A stretch of 25,312 nucleotides of DNA from CAVQFO01 sp963711725 (GTDB lineage Bacteria > Pseudomonadota > Gammaproteobacteria > Nitrococcales > Aquisalimonadaceae): contig CAVQFO010000038.1 in NCBI GenBank assembly GCA_963711725.1, positions 1 through 25,312 of the forward strand, given 5' to 3'. Below are positions 8,694 to 15,126 of this stretch, piece by piece. Position 1 is the first letter of the stretch; each line of letters begins with the position of its first letter. The translations under genes and the position numbers were made by a program. The notes under the pieces are model-generated. The model ran no database searches. It worked only from the letters and a program-made list of their open reading frames with translations, and was not told where the DNA came from.

Positions 8694-9456
8694 ATGGCGC
8701 GATGGTTGGCCATTTTGCTTCTCCTTGTCTCCGGCGCCGCCGGAGCCCAGCCCGTGTTGCATTTCCGCAAGGATCTGGCATTTCAGGCCAGCGCGGTGAA
8801 TTCGTTTGCGGCTCGTGCCTACGGAGACCGCGTGCGGGAACTGGACGCCGAGCACAAACTCGACCGGGATCAGGCGCTGCTCAAGCGGGTACGCCGGATC
8901 GTTCAGCGCCTCCAGCCGGCCGCCGCCTATGAACGTCCGGCCATGGCGTCCCTGGATTGGGAAATCCATGTCTGCCGCCAATGCTTCGAAAATGCCTCGG
9001 CCATGGCCGGCGGCAAGCTTATGGTGGGCGAGGAGTTCATCGCGCGCATCAAACCCACCGATGCCGAGCTGGCGTTTCTGCTGGCGCACGAGATGGGCCA
9101 CGTCCTCGCCGAACACACCCGCGAATTCGCCACCACCGCACGGTCGTTCGTGGGCATGGGCATGAAGCGCGAATATTCGGATATCCAACACGAGATCGAT
9201 GAAAGCCTGGGGCTGCAGCTGCGCATGGCGCCGCTGTACAAGCGCCAAGAGATGGAGGCCGATTACGTGGGCCTGGTCCTGGGTTCCCGGGCGGGCTTCG
9301 ATCCGCATGCCATGCTGAGCCTGCTTCGCAAGCTGGACACCCCGGGCCAGTCGGTGATCGACGTCCATCCCAGCGGCGCGCAGCGATCACCGGGCCCGGA
9401 GCCTGATGTCCCAGGCGGCCCGGATCTACAAGGAAGGAATCCAGACAGAGCGCTGA
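8694..9456 (+). CDS. Secreted M48-family zinc metallopeptidase (frame break near the C-terminus)
   Basis: The N-terminus MARWLAILLLLVSGAAGAQ is a Sec signal peptide with likely cleavage after AGA. The start ATG 8694 follows AGAGG by about 6 nt; an upstream in-frame ATG at 8643 would bury the signal peptide. The M48 zinc site is complete: HEMGH (His132, Glu133, His136) and EMEADYVG with Glu188 as third ligand. It resembles periplasmic M48 proteins such as LoiP/BepA but lacks TPR repeats, so it is closer to the short LoiP/YcaL type. After HPSGAQR (about 9390) the open frame reads a Pro/Gly-rich tail to 9482. The other frame gives ARSLMSQAARIYKEGIQTER and stops at 9456, which looks like the real C-terminus. 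One lost or gained base would explain this. Confidence 0.85.
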
Positions 9457-9521
9457 TCCATGCACGCGGGCGCGTGAGCTGAGCCCTTCGAGTTACGGCC
9501 TGAGAATCCGCCCTGGGGTGT

Positions 9522-9566
9522 TGCGCCGCTTGGCCGTAGAAAACAGCTACGGCGCTGCGCGGCGCA
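9522..9566. terminator. Two-tier hairpin between converging genes, likely bidirectional terminator
   Basis: Outer stem TGCGCCGC (9522-9529) pairs with GCGGCGCA (9559-9566); inner stem GCCGTAG (9533-9539) pairs with CTACGGC (9547-9553) around the loop AAAACAG. It sits between the stop of the M48 peptidase and the stop of the TetR gene, which face each other. There is no T-run, so it may equally be a dispersed palindromic repeat. Confidence 0.5.
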
Positions 9567-9623
9567 CCTACCATGCCGGCTACTCAGGACGTAACGCCGT
9601 CGTTTGAATAAATCAGCGTCTCC

Positions 9624-10345
9624 CTAGGTCAGGCCGTTTTCGATCAGGTCCATCACGGCCGCCCGTACGCCGCCGGCGTGATCCTCCGGCGCCGGTATTT
9701 CCACGGTTTCAGGTACCATTCCTGGAGCAGCGGCTTGATCAGCGCGGCGGTGAACTCCGCGTCCACGGCGCGGAAAATGCCCTGCTCGATTCCGGCTTCC
9801 AGCGCGTCCCGGATCAGGGTCTCCGTGCTCATCTCCGCCTCCATGGCCCGTTTGCGCGCGGCCGGGCCGAACGACTTGGCCTCCATGTAGGCGAAGGCGA
9901 ACCACTGGGGCATGGCATCGGTGAGCTGAACATGGGTGTCCACGGTCCAGCGCAGGCGCGCCCGTGGATCGGCCCTCGTCGCCTCCGGCACCTCCGCCAG
10001 CACCCGGTCCACGGTGTCGGTGACCACGTCCAGCATCATATGCAGCAGCCCGTCCTTGTCGCGGATGTGCGTATAGAGCACGCCCATGCTCAGGCCCGAT
10101 TGGTGGGCCAGATCCCGCATGCTCATCGCGTGGAAGCTGCCCCGCTCGGTCAGGGCCAGGGTGGCCGTGACGATCTTCTCCAGGTTGGCAATAGCGGTCT
10201 TCGGCTTCTTGACGTCGATTTGGTCCCGATGGCGCTCGTAGAGACGGGTGCACAGTGCCTGGGTCGACAGTTCGTGGTCGCGAATGAAGGCGTTTCGACT
10301 TGCCTGAAGGCCTCGGCCCGCCCTTGGAGAGATGCTGGTTCCCAT
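9624..10345 (-). CDS. TetR-family transcriptional regulator of the catabolic island (frame break at C-terminus)
   Basis: A DNA-binding repressor, about 240 aa when repaired. The helix-turn-helix is clear at residues about 76-95 (MSMRDLAHQSGLSMGVLYTH), followed by the usual IRDKDGLLHMML. It has an unusually long N-terminal arm of about 50 residues if ATG 10345 is the start. The C-terminal ligand domain contains AMPQWFAFAYMEAKSF and ALIKPLLQEWYLKPW. The open frame ends at 9653, but a second frame supplies VMDLIENGLT to a stop at 9624, the normal TetR ending; one missing base near 9660 explains it. It is divergent from the SDR gene, with 78 bp between them that hold a perfect palindrome. The likely inducer is an acyl-CoA of the pathway, by analogy only. 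Confidence 0.88.
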
Positions 10346-10359
10346 TCCCGGAAAATGCC

Positions 10360-10388
10360 TTGAAATCAGTGGAGGTCAAGCGAATAAT
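10360..10388 (+). promoter_or_regulatory. Candidate sigma-70 promoter of the SDR-led operon
   Basis: TTGAAA (10360-10365), a 17-bp spacer, then AATAAT (10383-10388). The expected start site near 10395 falls inside the palindrome at 10389-10402, a classic repressor arrangement. Confidence 0.5.
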
Positions 10389-10412
10389 AACGAACGTTCG
10401 TTCGGATTGTAA
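10384..10412 (-). promoter_or_regulatory. Candidate sigma-70 promoter of the TetR gene
   Basis: On the minus strand TTACAA (10412-10407), a 17-bp spacer and TATTAT (10389-10384). The palindromic operator occupies most of the spacer, which suggests autoregulation. Confidence 0.45.
10389..10402. promoter_or_regulatory. Probable TetR operator, perfect 14-bp palindrome
   Basis: AACGAACGTTCGTT equals its own reverse complement. Its GAAC/GTTC half-sites are common in TetR-family operators. It is the only palindrome of this quality in the 78-bp divergent intergenic region and overlaps both predicted promoters. Confidence 0.7.
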
Positions 10413-10423
10413 GCGGGGAAACC

Positions 10424-11193
10424 ATGGGGACGACGCCAAATCTATCGTTGAAAGGGAAGGTGGCGCTTGTTACGGGTGCTTCCGGAAGCCTGGGCAGTCA
10501 TTTCGGCAAGGTGTTGGCCGAGGCCGCGCCACGGTCGTTCTGGCCGCGCGCCGGGTCAACAAGCTTGAGGAAGAGGTGGCCGCCCTGACGGAGGCCGGTT
10601 ATTCGGCTTATGCCGTTGAGCTGGACGTCACGGACTCCGAGTCCATCGCCAACGCCTTCGACGAGGCTCAGCGCCGGGCCGGTCTGCCTGAGGTGATTGT
10701 CAACAATGCCGGCATCACCACCACCACGGCCGCGCTGGATCTATCGCTGGAGCAGTGGTGCCGGATCGTGGACACCAATCTCACCGGCTGCTTCCTGGTG
10801 GCCCGGGAAGCGGCCAGCCGCCTCAAGGCCGCGGCAAAGGGCGGGGCCATCGTCAATTCGCCTCCATTCTGGGGCTACGCCAGGCCGGCATGGTGGCCCC
10901 CTACAGCGCCTCCAAGGCCGCGCTGATCCAACTCACCAAATCGCTGGCCCTGGGTCGCCCGCCACGGCATCCGGGTCAACGCCCTGGCGCCCGGTTACAT
11001 CGAAACCGACATCAACCGCGATTTCTTCGCCTCCGAGGCCGGTCAGCGACTGATCAAGCGCATTCCCCAGCGCCGCCTGGGCCAGCCCGAACACCTGGAC
11101 GCGCCGCTGCTGCTGCTGTGCTCCGATTCCGCCGCCTACATGACAGGCTCGGTGCTTGCCGTGGACGGCGGCCACCTGGTCAGTTCACTTTGA
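10424..11193 (+). CDS. Short-chain dehydrogenase/reductase, LvaD-like by context (three frame breaks)
   Basis: NAD(P)-dependent oxidoreductase with a Rossmann fold. From ATG 10424: LKGKVALVTGASGSLGSHFG (cofactor Gly-rich motif), VVLAARRVNKLEEEV, NNAGITTTT (NNAG motif), ASILGLRQAGMVAPYSASKAAL (catalytic Ser and YxxxK), RHGIRVNALAPGYIETDI and a C-terminal MTGSVLAVDGGHLVSSL before TGA 11193. These pieces occupy three frames. Breaks lie near 10530 (GGCGCC apparently read as GCGCC), 10857 and 10955, and restoring four bases gives about 257 aa, the usual SDR length. All catalytic residues remain. As the first gene after the TetR-controlled promoter it probably interconverts oxo- and hydroxyacyl-CoA or the free acids; the exact substrate is inferred from the operon. 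Confidence 0.88.
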
Positions 11194-11204
11194 GGAAACC
11201 CGTT

Positions 11205-12407
11205 ATGGATTTTGAACTCTCCCCGGAAATCGACGCGCTGCGGCTCAAGGTTCGCGATTTCGTCGAAACGCATCTTATCCCCCTCGAGTCGGACCCGGAC
11301 GCGTATGACGAGCACGAAAACATCGCCCACGGCCCGCTGGAAACCATGCGCGCGAAAGCGCGCGAAGCCGGATTGTGGGCTCCGCAGATGCCGCGCGAGC
11401 GGGGCGGCATGGGCGTAGGCGTGGTGGGCATGGCCGCGCTTTACGAGGAGATGAACCGCTCCATTTTCGGCCCGGTCTGTTTCAACGCCGCCGCCCCGGA
11501 CGACGGCAACATGATCCTGTTGAACAAGGTGGGCACCGAGGCCCAGAAGGATCGCTGGCTGCAGCCGATCATCGACGGCCGGGTCCGCAGCGCCATCGTC
11601 ATGACCGAGCCCGCGCCGGGCTCCGGCTCCGATCCCGCCGGCATGATGCAGACCACCGCCGAGCGCAAGGGCGACAAATGGGTCGTGCATGGCCGGAAGT
11701 GGTTCATCACCGGCGCTGAGGCCGCCGAGCACTTCGTGCTGGTGGCGCGAACTTCCGAGGATCCCCGCAAGGGCCTGAGTTGCTTCATGTTCCACCGGGA
11801 TGATCCCGGTTGGCGCATCGTGCGGCGCATTCCCATCATGGGGCCGGAAGAGCACGGCGGACATTGCGAACTGATTTTCGACGGCCTGGAGATTCCGGAC
11901 GAAAACCGCCTGATGGAGGTGGGCGACGGCCTCAAGGCCACCCAGATTCGCCTCGGCACGGCGCGTCTGACCCACTGCATGCGGTGGCTGGGCATGGCCC
12001 GCCGCGCCATGGAGATCGGTGAGGCCTACGTGCGCGAACGCCTCGCCTTCGGCCAGCCCCTGGCCGAGCACGAGAGCGTGCAAACCCTGTTGGGCGAGGC
12101 TGCCATGCAGATCGAGATCGGCCGGCTGCTGACCATGAAAGCCGCCTGGAAACTCGATGCCGGAGATTTCGCCCGCAAGGAAGTGAGCATGGCCAAGATC
12201 GTCGTCGCCGACGCCCTGCATCAGGCCGTCGACACCGCCATACAGCTCAATGGCGCCCGCGGCTACTCCAAGGACACGCCCCTGGAATGGATGTACCGCT
12301 ATGCCCGCCAGGCTCGTTTGGTGGACGGCGCTTCCGAGGTGCACAAGATGGTGCTGTCGCGGTTTCTGATGAAGGAAGGCAAGGACTTCTGGGCCTGGGG
12401 GGTGTAA
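11205..12407 (+). CDS. Acyl-CoA dehydrogenase family protein (LvaC / ACAD11-domain type)
   Basis: A flavoprotein-fold enzyme of 400 aa; ATG 11205 follows GAGGA by about 9 nt. The FAD and substrate motifs are present: MTEPAPGSGSD, WFITGAEAAEHFVLVARTS, RLAFGQPLAEHESVQ, and AIQLNGARGYSKDTPLEWMYR. Where classical acyl-CoA dehydrogenases have the catalytic Glu in a YEGT motif, this protein reads VDGASEVHK with Asp374, as in the ACAD10/ACAD11 group (DGxxEVH). Those relatives act on phosphorylated 4-hydroxyacyl-CoA made by a kinase, and here the next gene is such a kinase. That suggests phosphate elimination, not simple dehydrogenation; this is inference. It starts 11 nt after the SDR stop, and its stop overlaps the kinase start (TAATG). 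Confidence 0.93.
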   Translation: MDFELSPEIDALRLKVRDFVETHLIPLESDPDAYDEHENIAHGPLETMRAKAREAGLWAPQMPRERGGMGVGVVGMAALYEEMNRSIFGPVCFNAAAPDDGNMILLNKVGTEAQKDRWLQPIIDGRVRSAIVMTEPAPGSGSDPAGMMQTTAERKGDKWVVHGRKWFITGAEAAEHFVLVARTSEDPRKGLSCFMFHRDDPGWRIVRRIPIMGPEEHGGHCELIFDGLEIPDENRLMEVGDGLKATQIRLGTARLTHCMRWLGMARRAMEIGEAYVRERLAFGQPLAEHESVQTLLGEAAMQIEIGRLLTMKAAWKLDAGDFARKEVSMAKIVVADALHQAVDTAIQLNGARGYSKDTPLEWMYRYARQARLVDGASEVHKMVLSRFLMKEGKDFWAWGV

Positions 12408-13426
12408 TGGAGGAGCGCAAGCAGGAACTGGCGTCCTGGCTGGCCGGTCAGGCCGGCGCAAGCGGTGCCGAGATCACCGCCATGAACAGGCTCTCCGGCG
12501 GCGCCATTCAGGAGAACTGGGCGCTGGACGTGACCTTCGACGGCGGTCCGCTGGCCGGTAGCCAGGTATTGGTGGTGCGCACCGACGCCCCCTCGGGGGT
12601 GGCCTCCAGTCTGGGGCGGCCCGAGGAATTCGCGCTGTTTCGGGCCGCCTTCGGGGCCGGGGTCACTGTGCCCGAGCCGCTCTGGCAGGACGTGGAGGGC
12701 GGCGTGCTGGGCAAACCCCTGTTCGTCATGCGCCGGGTCTCCGGCACCGCCGCCGGGCACCGTCTGGTGAAGGATGAGACCGCCGGCGGCGGACGCGCCG
12801 CTTTGGCGGAAAGCCTGGGCCGGGAACTGGCCAGAATCCATACCATCCGCCCGCCCCGGGACGATCTGGCCTTTCTCGGCGCGCCGCCTGCTTCGCCCGC
12901 CATGCACTGGGTGAACGAATTCCGTGCCTGGCTGGACGGGCATTCCCGGGCCCACCCCGCGCTGGAATGGGGCCTGCGCTGGCTGGAACGTCATGCCCCG
13001 CAAACCCCGGCGATCACCCTGTGCCACAACGATTTCCGCACCGGCAATTACATGGCCGACGGCCAGGGCGTGACCGGCATCCTGGACTGGGAATTTGCCG
13101 CCTGGGGAGACCCGCTGGCGGACATCGGCTGGTTCTGCGCGCCGTGTTGGCGTTTCGGCGCCAAGGACCGGGAAGCCGGCGGCATCGGCGCCCACGAGGA
13201 CTTCTATCGCGGCTACGAAGTGCAAAGCGGTCACGCCATCGATCGGGCGTTGGTGCCGTATTGGGAAGCCATGGCCACCATGCGCTGGGCCGTGATCGCC
13301 CTGCAGCAGGCGGAACGCCACGTCAGCGGTGGCAAGGCCAATCTGGAGCTGGCGCTGACCGCCCACATCCTGCCCGAACTTGAACTGGATATTCTGGAAA
13401 TGACCCGGGAGGCCGCCCATGCGTGA
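12407..13426 (+). CDS. APH/choline-kinase-type phosphotransferase, probable hydroxyacyl-CoA kinase (LvaA-like)
   Basis: A 339-aa protein with the aminoglycoside-phosphotransferase kinase fold, most like the N-terminal domain of ACAD10/ACAD11 and P. putida LvaA. Visible elements are an N-lobe glycine loop LSGGAIQEN (residues about 29-37), LVVRTDAPSG with a basic residue position, LCHNDFRTGN with His207, Asp209 and Asn214 (the catalytic HxDxxxxN loop), and ILDWEFAAWGDPLADIGW with metal-binding Asp227. It starts inside the TAATG junction with the dehydrogenase gene and overlaps the DUF6285 gene by 8 nt, so the three are likely made in step. In the lva pathway the kinase phosphorylates the 4-hydroxyl of 4-hydroxyacyl-CoA. 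It is not an antibiotic-resistance gene by context. Confidence 0.92.
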   Translation: MEERKQELASWLAGQAGASGAEITAMNRLSGGAIQENWALDVTFDGGPLAGSQVLVVRTDAPSGVASSLGRPEEFALFRAAFGAGVTVPEPLWQDVEGGVLGKPLFVMRRVSGTAAGHRLVKDETAGGGRAALAESLGRELARIHTIRPPRDDLAFLGAPPASPAMHWVNEFRAWLDGHSRAHPALEWGLRWLERHAPQTPAITLCHNDFRTGNYMADGQGVTGILDWEFAAWGDPLADIGWFCAPCWRFGAKDREAGGIGAHEDFYRGYEVQSGHAIDRALVPYWEAMATMRWAVIALQQAERHVSGGKANLELALTAHILPELELDILEMTREAAHA

Positions 13427-13787
13427 TGAACCCACCGGCGACGACTTGCTGAATGCCGCCCTGGACGTGTTCCGCGACAAGCTGTTGCCGGCGCTGCCCC
13501 GGGAGCTGCGCTACGACGGCCTGATGGTGGCCAACGCCATGGCCGTGGTAGCGCGCCAGGTGGCGGCCGGAGACGCGCCCCTGCTGGAGGCGCGGCAGCG
13601 GTTGACCCGGCTTTACGGCGAGGGCGACCTGGACGAGCTGGAGCGCCGCCTGGCCGCCGACATCCGGGCCGGACGCTACGATCCCGGTGCCGAGGGCCGC
13701 GACGACGTGTTCCAGCACTTGTGGAAGACCACCCGCGCCAAGGCGGCGGAAAGCGCGCCCAAGGCCTTGAAGGGCCGGCGGGAATGA
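13419..13787 (+). CDS. DUF6285 small protein, probable kinase partner (LvaB-like)
   Basis: A 122-aa, mostly helical, soluble protein. The layout GDDLLNAALDVFRDKLLPALP ... ELRYDGLMVANAMAVVARQV ... EGDLDELERRLAADIRAGRYD is that of the DUF6285 family, which is nearly always next to an APH-type kinase and an acyl-CoA dehydrogenase. In P. putida the small protein LvaB is required for the LvaA kinase to be active, which fits this tight coupling: the start is 8 nt inside the kinase gene, and the stop overlaps the phosphatase start (ATGA). No catalytic motif is visible, so an accessory or stabilising role is more likely than an enzymatic one. Confidence 0.85.
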   Translation: MRDEPTGDDLLNAALDVFRDKLLPALPRELRYDGLMVANAMAVVARQVAAGDAPLLEARQRLTRLYGEGDLDELERRLAADIRAGRYDPGAEGRDDVFQHLWKTTRAKAAESAPKALKGRRE

Positions 13788-14506
13788 CCACCGCCGAGGA
13801 GCTTCTGGCCGGCCGCCGCCGGGTCACCCTGATGCGCCACGGCGAGGTTTCCTATTTCGACGCCGACGGGCGCCCGCGGGATCCACGCAGCGTCCCGCTG
13901 ACCGCAAGGGGCCGTGCTCAGGCCACCTCCGCCGCCGAGGCCACGAGAGGCGTGCGTTTCGACCGCGTCGCTTGCTCCGGCATGCCCCGCACGCGGGAGA
14001 CGGCCACCCTGGTCTGCGGCGAGGCATCCATCATCGAGGACTGGCCCGAACTGCGGGAGATTCGAGCGGGCCGGTTTCGGGAGATCCCCGATGACAGCCT
14101 TCGCGCCGCGATCACACGACCCTACGACGATGCGGGCGAAGGCGGTGCCCGCTTCATTGGCGGCGAACCTTTTGATGAGTTCCGCGAACGGGTGATTCGC
14201 GCCTGGGATGACTTGCTGGCGGATGAAGCCTGGGAGGAACTGCTGATTGTGGCCCACGACGCGGTGAACCGGGTAATCCTCTGCGAGGTTTCCGGGGCCG
14301 GTTTGCAGGGCATGGCGGCCTTCGAGCAGGACCTGGCCTGTTTGAACCTGATCGACGTCCAGGGGGAGCGCCGTTACCTGCGGGCCGTGAACCTCACCCC
14401 CTGGGATTGGGCCAAGCAGAGTTGCCGGATGACCAGCATGGAGCCGGTGTATTTGGGCTACCTGCCGGCGCGCACCGGGGCCAGGGGCGGAAATCGGGAA
14501 TCCTGA
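13784..14506 (+). CDS. Histidine phosphatase family protein in the kinase operon
   Basis: A 240-aa phosphohydrolase of the phosphoglycerate-mutase-like superfamily. TLMRHGEV holds the phospho-accepting His19 in the RHG motif; GMPRTRETA is the conserved Arg region; ELREIRAG carries the family's acidic motif; and IVAHDAVNR holds the second catalytic His158. It overlaps the DUF6285 stop by 4 nt. P. putida lvaABCDE has no such member, but this phosphatase often rides with the kinase and dehydrogenase genes in other bacteria. It could clear dead-end phospho-acyl compounds or carry out a dephosphorylation that human ACAD10 may assign to its extra HAD-like domain. Both ideas are inference. The family is too broad to name a substrate. 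Confidence 0.9.
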   Translation: MTTAEELLAGRRRVTLMRHGEVSYFDADGRPRDPRSVPLTARGRAQATSAAEATRGVRFDRVACSGMPRTRETATLVCGEASIIEDWPELREIRAGRFREIPDDSLRAAITRPYDDAGEGGARFIGGEPFDEFRERVIRAWDDLLADEAWEELLIVAHDAVNRVILCEVSGAGLQGMAAFEQDLACLNLIDVQGERRYLRAVNLTPWDWAKQSCRMTSMEPVYLGYLPARTGARGGNRES

Positions 14507-14556
14507 CGGGGTATTCCCGCCTTGCCCGCGAAGATGGGAAGGTCGAGCCAAATCGC

Positions 14557-14622
14557 GTAGCCCGGATGAAGCGAAGCGGAATCCGGGGGTACCTGGATTC
14601 CACTACGTTTCATCCAGGCTAC
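14557..14622. repeat. Palindromic dispersed repeat (GTAGCCCGGATGAAG type)
   Basis: Outer arms GTAGCC (14557-14562) and GGCTAC (14617-14622) enclose two hairpins: CCCGGAT (14561-14567) with ATCCGGG (14581-14587), and CCTGGAT (14592-14598) with ATCCAGG (14612-14618). The second hairpin recurs at 14852-14878. This is the kind of REP-like unit scattered between genes in many gammaproteobacteria. Confidence 0.75.
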
Positions 14623-14709
14623 GACGTCGGCCGGCGGGAGGGATTAATCTGAGTCGGCTTGGCGGAGCGCACGTCGGATTTTGCGCAGTCATCAATGTGG
14701 GAATCGGTC

Positions 14710-14789
14710 ACCACAGAGGACACGGAGTTACACGGAGAAAGGCAAAGGCGATCTTCGTGTCCTTCGTGCAACTCTGTGTGCGCTGTGGT
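14710..14789. repeat. Long imperfect inverted repeat (ACCACAG ... CTGTGGT)
   Basis: About 80 bp that can fold on itself. Arms begin ACCACAG (14710-14716) and end CTGTGGT (14783-14789), and the inner parts (GAGTTACACG against CGTGCAACTC) still pair with few mismatches. No coding sense in any frame. It resembles the widely dispersed CACCACAGAGACACAGAG repeats. Confidence 0.7.
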
Positions 14790-14851
14790 TGAACCCCGGT
14801 CAATGTCTTGGCTTGCGGGTGTGCGAAGGCGGTTTGGCTGCGTGAGAATCT

Positions 14852-14878
14852 CCTGGATTGCACTGCGTTCCATCCAGG
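14852..14878. repeat. Second copy of the CCTGGAT...ATCCAGG hairpin
   Basis: CCTGGAT (14852-14858) pairs with ATCCAGG (14872-14878). The loop differs at only a few positions from the copy at 14592-14618, so the two are members of one repeat family. Confidence 0.7.
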
Positions 14879-14899
14879 CTCGACTGCTGATTGAATGTC

Positions 14900-15026
14900 C
14901 CCCTCCCGCGGAGGGGAGAGGGGGGCTTCGGCAAGACGGGGCCGGTAAATTCCCCGGCGGGAGCGTCCCATCACGGCGGCAGTGGTTAAGTCTCCCCTCG
15001 CCCCTGGCGGAGAGGGGCCGGGGGAG
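14900..15026. repeat. G/C-rich hairpin repeats (CCCCTCC ... GGAGGGG type)
   Basis: CCCCTCC (14900-14906) pairs with GGAGGGG (14910-14916). Further on, CTCCCC (14992-14997) pairs with GGGGAG (15021-15026) and CCCCT (15001-15005) with AGGGG (15013-15017). A similar CCCCCTCTCCC string appears at the right window edge. Together with the three repeats before it, this fills the 620-bp gap between the phosphatase and ligase genes. Confidence 0.6.
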
Positions 15027-15126
15027 AGGGGGACCCAAAGAGCATCCCCACCAAACCAAGCCGCCTACACTTGCAGGAGCGGTCACGGACAACAACAAAG
15101 GCCGTCGAAGAGAGGAGAACAGCCCC

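Noticed and set aside
10424..11193. Programmed ribosomal frameshifting in the SDR gene
   Set aside because: Three shifts in one gene, no slippery heptamer or stimulatory structure, and similar breaks in unrelated genes point to indels.
12407..13426. Aminoglycoside resistance gene
   Set aside because: The APH fold is shared by many kinases; coupling to an acyl-CoA dehydrogenase and DUF6285 points to metabolism.
12299..13480. 393-aa minus-strand open frame across the kinase gene
   Set aside because: Antisense shadow of the APH-type kinase, caused by high GC at third codon positions.
14659..15126. 156-residue upstream extension of the acyl-CoA ligase
   Set aside because: It runs through three palindromic repeats and shows no conserved domain, while ATG 15127 has a good AGAGGAG site.
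14507..15126. CRISPR array
   Set aside because: The repeats are palindromes of different families with no regular spacers and no cas genes.
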